Positions 56,620 through 64,000 of a stretch of DNA of 64,000 nt are shown one piece after another. The position numbers and the translations under genes were made by a program. Position 1 is the stretch's first letter. The number at the start of each line of letters is the position of its first letter. The notes beneath the pieces were generated by a model, which was not told the DNA's origin, did not search any database, and saw nothing but the letters and a program-made list of their open reading frames with translations. Source of the stretch: Microthyrium microscopicum. Lineage: Eukaryota; Ascomycota; Dothideomycetes; Microthyriales; Microthyriaceae. Location of the stretch: contig MU004234.1 in the NCBI GenBank assembly GCA_010405405.1, positions 1,197,563-1,261,562 of the forward strand, read 5' to 3'.

Positions 56620-59499
56620 ATGGATATTCCCGGGGTTGGCTTCCCCATCCCCCCATTGATCACAGCATGTGTAAAGATTGTCGGAATCTTGCGAGGCGTG
56701 GGGAAAAAGTTCAAGAGGGCGCCTCTGATGATGACCTCAATCGCATCAGAATGCGGTCTGATTCAGAGCGCGCTCTCACAACTACGCGACTTTGATTGGT
56801 CCAATTTGCCTGCAGAGAGCAAATACCGCACAGAACAAATGATACGAGCCACCGAAACGATTATACTTGGTTGCACACTTACATTGTCGGTCATTGAAGA
56901 ATATGCTACAGAGCTTCAAGAATATGTCGAAGGCGAAAAACACAGTCCTACTGAGCAGGCGGGTGTCATGTCGCGTATGCGCACGTTTTGGAAGGAAGAC
57001 GAGATGAGAGAACTTCTCGTCCAGCTACGAGGCTACCAATCAGGGTTGACCGATCTTTTGCGGGCCGCTCACGACGAGTAAGTGATGAGTCGAGTACTGA
57101 AGAAAAGGTTGACTGATAGCGAAAGGGAAACTGATTCCAATCAGGATCTATCTGCCGTCATGAATAATTTCGTCGGCCTTCTAAATCGTTCCCGTAATTC
57201 GCGAAGCAAAAAGCCTCTATCCATTCGTAGTGCTATGCAACAATCCGCGACATATACGAATCTATCAAGAACCTCTTCACAAAATAAAAGCGCTGTACCG
57301 CCTCGGGCCTCTAGTAGTTTGGCAACGTCTTCGACACCGATATTACGCAACAATGAACGCGAGATGGGTCAGGGTGTATCGGCAATGACTGCTGACCTCT
57401 ACGAGTCAGCAACTTCAGCGACCGCAAGCCGAAGGCCTACATATGACAGGGGAAGAAAGAAACGGCCAGCATTTCTAGCAATGCACACAGATGATGCAGA
57501 TTCTCTTAGTGAAGCTTCGCGATACGCCGTATCGCAAAGAGATCGTGAACATTTGAGGAGGAGCTCACCAACCGTCGGTGATAAATTCACTTTTTTGGAG
57601 GCTGCTTCGGATGCTGGCGATCGATCAATGCCAGAAGCACCAAAACTGACGGCACGCGCGATTCCGATGCGCAATGGTTCTTTGTCTCGGCGGAAAGAAC
57701 CTCCTCAAGTCCATGATCACTTATCAAGTCTAGACGTTGTCGATGACGAGGAGGATGAGGAACTGGAAGAAGATCTAGATGGCCCGCCTCCTCCGCCAAC
57801 GATTGACGAGATCGAGAAGCTGGATCCTATTTCAGAAGAAAATCATCATGACCAGCCGAGGAAGCAAAAGTCTGCTTCTAGCGTACGGTCACAAATAATT
57901 AATCTTCCCGAGACCGCTCGGCTGCGAAAGCAAGCCAGTGGAGAACTTGCGCGGCAGCAAAGGGAGGAGGAGAATGAGAGACCTTCGCTACCCCCAGTTC
58001 GAGCTTTCCATAATGTCTCCAAAACCCCATCATATGAAATGCTTGCGAAACAACGACGACAGTCAGATATGCCTCAATCATCACAGTCACAAAGAAGCAA
58101 GCACGCGCATCACCCTTCAGATTCGACACTCGTTTATCGTCCTCAACGGACATCATCGAGAGCGCATTCACGAGATGATAGACCGCATGCTCTCGATTTA
58201 CGGTCACGTCCTACTGCTCCATTGCCTCAACCACCGAGTGGAATGCCATATGGGCACGCAATCTCTCCACTTTCAACCAGCCGCTCCATGTCGCCAACCT
58301 CTGTAAGGACATCAATGACTACTCAGCCAAATATTCTGAATTCAGTAGAGAATCAGTGGCCGTTGACGCCTGAGATGGCCCAACCTGCACCCGGAAATGC
58401 CTTTTTAAGGTCTCCAGGATATCATGCTCGTAATATATCTGATGGACCTGGTTTCCCAGCTCTTCGATCACTGTCACCTGACGCCACTCCTCGAGCCAGC
58501 AGGTCTAATACTCCTCAATTCCCAGGCACTTCACAAAGCAACACTCCGTATCGTGGTAGAAGTCGTTCCAACACTGGCGTCACACTTACAGAGGGTGGTG
58601 AACAGGGATTTGATGAGACAGCTTCTCTATCCGCGTCTGTTGCGCCATCTAACCTGTCTGCTCAATGGCATCGTAGTCCACAAGAGCGGCTTGGTCTTGG
58701 TGGTAAAATTCGAGGGACTGTACCAGCAAATTGGGAACAAATGAGTCAAGATGATGGATACGAAGAAGGGTTGGTGGACCTCGACGCATTACCGCATTCT
58801 CGAAGACCTCAGATGTACTCGGTGCCTCCACCAAGGGATACATTATCAGCCCAACATCCTCCTGCAGATTCCCAGCCTCGGTCGCCCCTCCTGACAGATA
58901 AGTTCCTTACAGATGTCGGGGTTTTACCAACCGATCATATGGCACGAGGCCCTCCAATTCCTCCGCAGCGAAGCATGTCCCTGCGATCCCTCGCGGGTGC
59001 TCCGAAACGAGCATTGAGTCGGCAGGGTGATAATCGAGCAGAACCTCAGTCACCCAGAAAGAAGGATCCTAAATTCCCTTCTTTCGGTGAACTTGTCACG
59101 GAGTACAAGTCCCTGGCAAACAAGTGGTACACCTCCCAAGATGACCTCGACGAATCCAGCACCAGGCCATCAACGGCTTCGACCAGCCTCCGCTCAGCCA
59201 CTCTAAACGACGTTGGCATGCAGCCGCATCCCCACCCCCCTATACCTCCTGGTGCCAATGCGAGGCCCAGTCGTGATACGGACTCTACGGACAGCCGGAG
59301 TGGCCAAAGTCTTCGGCCACCGCAAACTTCCTCCGGCAAGAGCTCAAAATCCACAAAGAGCCAAAAGAAGAAGAAAAAACCCTCTTGGTTCTCGGAAATG
59401 AAATCTGAATACAACAGCCTTGCCAACAACTGGTATAGCGAAGCCGCCGCTGAGGAAGAGCCACCCAGCGGCCGCAATACCGCCATGCGCCGCACATAG
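56620..59499 (+). CDS. Large disordered protein with fungal STAND-type N-terminal domain
   Basis: Two exons, 56620-57077 and 57120-59499, joined by a very short 42-nt intron (gtaagtg...ctgatag, phase 2) reading AAHDDERETDSNQ, total 945 residues. Residues 1-150 (MDIPGVGFPIPPLITACVKI...LIQSALSQLRDF...) are helical and fit the fungal N-terminal domain found at the front of STAND and related proteins (PF17111-like). The remaining 800 residues are low-complexity, Ser/Pro/Arg/Gln-rich and disordered, with an acidic run (VVDDEEDEELEEDLDGPPPPPP) near 250 and many Ser-Pro and Arg-Ser sites, suggesting a heavily phosphorylated scaffold. Near the C-terminus a short motif occurs twice: FGELVTEYKSLANKWY and FSEMKSEYNSLANNWY, each followed by an acidic or Ser-rich tail. 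No NTPase follows the N-terminal domain. The function is unknown. Confidence 0.8.
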
Positions 59500-60739
59500 C
59501 TCTTATCGCCTTTCATGATCATATTCCAGGCTTAAAGCCTTTCGCGCATTCAACATCTCTACTAATGTGCATACTCTATTTTGTAATTGCCAGGAGAAGG
59601 AAAACCGGTCAAAAATCATTTGACGACATAACGGACGGCTGGAGACGCCAGCGTACATCTCATTTGTGCTCATCCCCTACATTTTTGATATTTACAAGAC
59701 GGCATTTGGAAACGTCATAAAAGTGTTCTAGCACCAGCATCTCATCTGCATAGTATTATTAGACCAGTTTCGTTTTGGACATTTGGACTTTTTGGGGAGA
59801 ATGGACATTGCGGCGACGCTTTAGTTTAGGCTCAGCGTAGATACCCTTTTTGATATAGAGCAGACTCGGCATTTTTTAGAAGTTCTGTTCTGGTTTATAT
59901 ATACTTCATAATGATATAATCGCTTCATGTAAGGCATGTCGTAGTCAACCCTTTACAACCACATCCTCACGACTCAAGGTACGTCTAATTCTACTATCAA
60001 CCCATTATGCCGTCACTGCGCTCTTGACTAACACGCATGTAAGCACCTTCATACGTGAATACCGGGAGCTTTGTTCATCATTAGCGATGTTCATTATATC
60101 CAGGGACTAATAGGATGACTAGGATACTTCTATCAAGTATATATAAAACGCCACAATGCCTACAGGCCACGACTGGGCAAGTAGCGATTGGTATTTCTAC
60201 TCTGCATTAGGCTGTCTGCATGCTGTCGCTTTCGGTAAGACTTGAACGTCATGTATTACAACACAATATATGGAGAGCGTGAGAGTTATCGAATTGAATC
60301 CTCAACGTATGAACAGGTACCTGAGTACTTGGAGACTTACGATGCTTCTTGGTCAAATCTATTTTCGAAACATTGCGACTAACATACTAAGATTCTTGCA
60401 TAGATATCTACATAGATATACACACAGGCGGGGGTAAGCACAGTATTGTTGGATTTAGTAACCAGTGATAGGGGAATACTGTTATATCAGCCACAACGCA
60501 TTTCAGCCGAATGGAAGTCTGGACACGACCTGCATAATGAATGCATTCAGCGACCACTATGAACTGTTCTGGGCTCTGGAGGCTTAACAGCGCTACCTTC
60601 ATAGTGGCATTTCGGTCTCAATATCTTCTAAGTTGCGGCGACATCTACAACTAGGTCTGAGCTGCATCCTTCTTGTATCTTTCAAGTCGTCTGAAAGGTT
60701 TTGCTTCACTCTACAAGAACCTTCAAGTTCCAGAAGCAT
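59500..60739. other. Intergenic region
   Basis: About 1.2 kb with no open frame of note. It starts with the 3' end of the preceding gene. I see no RNA gene or repeat. Confidence 0.4.
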
Positions 60740-62298
60740 GGCTGCTACCAACGCGGCTTCCTTCTTTCGTAGCGCGCATCAGGCTGGCAAGTCGCTCACC
60801 TAAGCTTCATTCGTGGATGCTGCTAATAGGTATTGCACAACAGCGGTGGTGATTGGCGATTATCTCTACATAGACGGCGAGAAAACGACTTCAAGCTTCC
60901 AATCAGACCGTGAAATCCAGTCAGTCAATGTCCCGCTGCAGGGCAGGCTTGTAACGAGATCTAACCAATCTTTTTAAAATTGGGCAGGCCAGGTATCCTA
61001 TGGGAGTACGCTGAACAATAACAACGTCTGGAAGTTCTGCAGACAGGCACAGTGGAGGAGCGTGGGCGGAACAGTCTTCGGCTACTACAGGTTCCTCCAA
61101 CCTGACACAGACGAATTGGGCAATGACTGGCTAGAAATAAAACTGGAATCTCCCTGGGCGGAGTTTCTGATCCAAACAAATACATTCCAGGACTCGTGTC
61201 CTTGGACTTGTCTACACGCCGTTTTACGGATATGGTGGAGGTTTTGGTGGTTCAGCGACCTATGTACTGGCTTTTGGACCCAATGGGCTACTTGCACTTA
61301 TTGGTGGCGATTACGCACTTTCCTTTTACGATATACCTAGGTAGCTGGAATGATTTGGGCAATATCACGTTGTACGACCCAAAGGCAAAGCTTTGGTAAT
61401 ATCAGACCGCTGGAGGAGCTCCTAATATCAGAAAAAGATTCTGTACTGTTGGCGTCCAAGGTCCTAATAAGACCTTTGAAATGTACGTTGTACTTGACAG
61501 CATCTCATGTAATACAGCCACTGACGTGGTCAATGGAACAGCTTCATCTATGGTGGATCTCATGGGGAAACAGCATTCGGCGAGATTTGGGTGCTGAGCC
61601 TGCCAGGGTTCTTCTGGAAGCAGGTCTTTTCATCCGGTATAGCTCGCATGTATCATACCTGTGTACTCGCTGGTAAACGACAGCTGATCAACATCGGTGG
61701 TTTAAATGGCACAACTGATGATGAACACGTGTGGACTGGCTACAAACCAGACCCATTCACTCGTGGTCTCGGGATTTTCGATTTGACTTCTCTAGGCTGG
61801 CCGACAAATTTGATGCTAATTCGCAGCCATATCAGTCGCCTGGTGTTGTTGTGAAGTGGTATGATGAAGGTGGACTTTCCAATGTTCAATGGACCTCGCA
61901 CCATGTACGTGCGCTTTTCTTAGGCACTGCCCAGAGTCCAAATCATGGTGCTGGATCGAGCAAAAGGCATGTTGGAGCCATTGCTGGGGGAGTGGTTGGT
62001 TCCTTTGTATTGCTACTCTGCTGTGTACTCGCTTGCTTATTTTGGCGCCGTTGACATCCCCTAATCCCTGTGCCAGTACGTGCGGTACATACATAGGTAT
62101 GGAAAGGGGTCCCAGTCTGAACCAGAGATATGGGAGCGAAGTATGCTTGATGGTACCCCAGTTGTGCGTCCGATCCAAGATCCAGTCGAGCTTTCAGCAA
62201 AACAACCAGCAAAGCGTCCAGCAGAGGCTAAGCAGCGTGGACTGACGGACCAAGATGGCGGACCTCATGAGATCACAGGCCCTTTGACTCTCTTATGA
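60740..62298 (+). pseudogene. Broken kelch-repeat membrane-anchored protein
   Basis: The stretch holds the ordered blocks of a fungal kelch/galactose-oxidase-like surface protein. In order: TAVVIGDYLYIDGE near 60843-60890, GISLGGVSDPNKYIPGLVSL, GYGGGFGGSATYVLAFGPNG and SWNDLGNITLYDPKAKLW. Next come RKRFCTVGVQGPNKTFEMYV, EIWVLSLPGFFWKQVF, MYHTCVLAGKRQLINIGG and KWYDEGGLSNVQW, then the membrane helix (VGAIAGGVVGSFVLLLCCVLACLFW) and a Pro/Glu-rich tail. The order and spacing match an intact gene of this family, but the blocks fall in different registers, with changes of frame inside conserved beta-propeller sequence where splicing is unlikely. At least four breaks are needed to explain it, and some stops lie in frame. 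I call it a pseudogene of a host surface protein. An intron-rich but functional gene is the alternative; transcript data would settle it. Confidence 0.7.
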
Positions 62299-63032
62299 GA
62301 GCTGATGCTATATTCCGAAGACATCAATCAGTGACCACGATGCACTATATGATTCGATTTTGAGTAATGAGCTTGATTATTTGACACTATTCGATAAAAT
62401 CATGTATTTGAAAACTGCTTAGAAAGTTTCACAAAGGTATATTCTCATGTTTCCCTAGGAAAGAAGAAATGGGTTGAAGTCTTGTAAGCATTAATTTTCA
62501 TAAACGATAGGCAGGTATGCAATGAATGAGACGTTAACTCTTTCTGTTACTGTAAACCTCGGTCATTTTGGACTTCTTGATCCAATATAAAGTACCCGCT
62601 AGCCCCATACTTCAGGGGTCGGCCAATTGACCATCAAGCAGCAATATTAATTGACAGCCTTAAAAGCGCGCATATAGAGACCTTGTACATTAATCACTAG
62701 CTGCTAACAATCTAGTCTACTCACAGCCATAGCACTTGAGCATCTCCTGACCCACGAGATCGGCTTTTAATTTGTTTGAATCTCGTGGATGGCTCACAGA
62801 AACCATGGACTGTTCTTTATATTGCACTTTCCAAGTCCAGTGATGATGACGGGCCTTCCATCTGTAATGTATTTGCCGTGTAAATCCTAGACTTAGCTGC
62901 GAGATTATTCTCCGAAGCTTTTCGCAATTGCAACTTCACCTCTTTTCATCGGGGTTAGAAACATTGGTACAGAGTCGCATCAGCCTCCTGCTCTTTTATT
63001 TTCAGTCACTCGTTACATCTCAATCGATCAAT
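62299..63032. promoter_or_regulatory. Upstream region of the secreted Cys-rich protein
   Basis: About 730 bases, somewhat AT-rich, without coding signal. An 84-codon frame that starts at 62928 merely runs into the true start at 63033. Confidence 0.4.
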
Positions 63033-63787
63033 ATGAAGCTCGTTCCTTTACTGCTGTTCCTCGCTTCATCAAGCACTGTCTTGGCTCAGAAAGGCAACTG
63101 TGACTGCACTGGCGATCCCCGACTACCCGTATGCTGGGACGAACGACTAGGACCAAAACCAGTACGCCTCAAGTTAATGTAGAACCACAACTTACTAAAT
63201 CTCTCAGCTATGCCAATGCTTCAATAACGTCGAGGATGTATGCTGGCGACTCAGCGGGAAAACCTGCGCCGAACCAAGTCCCTACGTAAAAAACCGCGAA
63301 ATTCCAGCATACACTGAGCAAGTTACTAACCAATTCACCAGGTTTGCGATAAACTCGGTCCAAACGGAAAGCCTACACTCCGCACTTCCATCGATCGCGC
63401 GACCGCTGAGTCGACTTTCCTTCCTGCGTCGGGGAAATCTGGTGCTGGTGGGCTCAATTGTGTCGATCTCGGATACTGCTACAGGCCCACCAAAGCTAAG
63501 ACGACATTGACGCTGACACTACCGGATGGAACAGCTATTGTGACGGTGCCAGTTGGATTACCGACAGACGCGTTGCCAACTCTTGGAGTTCTCCCGACTA
63601 AATCGGATACCGACGTAAGTGCTTCCATTGAATATTACCAGTCAATTAGTTACTCCGTACCCCTTCCACCACTTATTCATGGTGATATACTAACCTGCTC
63701 AAGCCCGTCATTGTATTTACGCCTGAAGCGATGGCCAGAAGGACCGTAAAACAGCATGAGATGCCTGTGACGATGATGCCACTGTAA
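63033..63787 (+). CDS. Small secreted cysteine-rich protein
   Basis: Four exons, 63033-63161, 63208-63285, 63342-63614 and 63704-63787, all introns GT-AG, 46-89 nt and in phase 0, give 187 residues. The signal peptide is clear (MKLVPLLLFLASSSTVLA). The mature protein has about ten Cys residues in the first half (GNCDCTGDPRLPVCW, LCQCF, VEDVCW, GKTCAE, PYVCDK, LNCVDLGYCYR), an even number suited to disulfide bonding. A Thr/Pro/Val-rich second half and a short basic C-terminus follow. No enzymatic domain is recognised. Secretion, small size and high Cys content make it a candidate effector or wall-associated protein, but nothing shows a host interaction. Each intron falls close to a Cys pair, which is common in such gene families. 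Confidence 0.82.
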
Positions 63788-64000
63788 ATCTGTCAACAAA
63801 CAAGTCGTGGAACTAAAATACATAGGCGTTGCATTGAAGGCGTTCAAGAGGTCATGATATCAGGCCTGACTGGGTCTGCTTGGTTCAGCCAGCATTATTA
63901 CTGAATTGGGATATCGTTGATATCATATCGGGTAATGATATTGAGGCTACTAATACCATTATTTTCAAAATCAGATATGAGGTTGACATGCATCATTCGT
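63788..64000. other. Trailing sequence
   Basis: About 210 bases after the last stop; no feature seen apart from a short gatatc/gatatcat word cluster near 63910. Confidence 0.3.

Noticed and set aside
1-64000. tRNA genes, 5S rRNA, telomeric TTAGGG repeats and CRISPR arrays
   Set aside because: I looked for GGTTCGANTCC-type B boxes on both strands, telomere repeats and regularly spaced repeats and found none.

Overview
This window is nuclear DNA of a filamentous ascomycete (Pezizomycotina). Genes are split by short GT-AG introns, mostly 42-70 nt, with CTAAC/CTGAC-like branch sites. The gene content is typical of the group: a fungal phytochrome, HET-domain proteins, Zn2Cys6 and NsdD-type GATA factors, a membrane-anchored SREBP, and small secreted proteins. 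Leotiomycetes is my best guess for the class, but the sequence alone does not prove it. I saw no tRNA, rRNA, CRISPR array or complete transposon.

Layout. 1-2.6 kb: a fungal phytochrome histidine kinase (minus strand, cut by the window edge), divergent from DNA polymerase delta (5.1-8.5 kb) across a 2.5 kb promoter region. 8.6-13.1 kb: an NAD(P)-binding atypical SDR, an F-box-like protein and TAD3. 13.4-20.6 kb: a large HET protein, a secreted GH5 glycosidase, a Ser/Thr-rich GPI-type wall protein and a DUF7053-like protein. 21.2-24.3 kb: an SREBP-type bHLH factor. 24.3-37.6 kb: about 13 kb with no supported intact gene, holding one decayed coding relic and ending in a pyrimidine-rich leader. 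37.6-39.3 kb: an NsdD-type GATA factor in five exons. 41.6-49.4 kb: an accessory block with a 2EXR/F-box-like protein, a Zn2Cys6 factor, an aldo-keto reductase, a second HET protein and a Cys-rich membrane protein. 49.8-52.7 kb: a multi-exon fungal membrane protein of unknown function. 56.6-59.5 kb: a long disordered protein with a fungal STAND-type N-terminal domain. 60.7-62.3 kb: a broken kelch-repeat membrane protein. 63.0-63.8 kb: a small secreted Cys-rich protein.

The conserved part (1-25 kb and 37-39 kb) carries three sensors or regulators known in other fungi to act on light response (phytochrome), sterol and oxygen response (SREBP) and sexual or asexual development (NsdD). The remainder is accessory: self/non-self recognition, cell-surface and secreted proteins, pseudogenes and long empty stretches. 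Exon boundaries below were read by eye from splice sites, frame continuity and family conservation.
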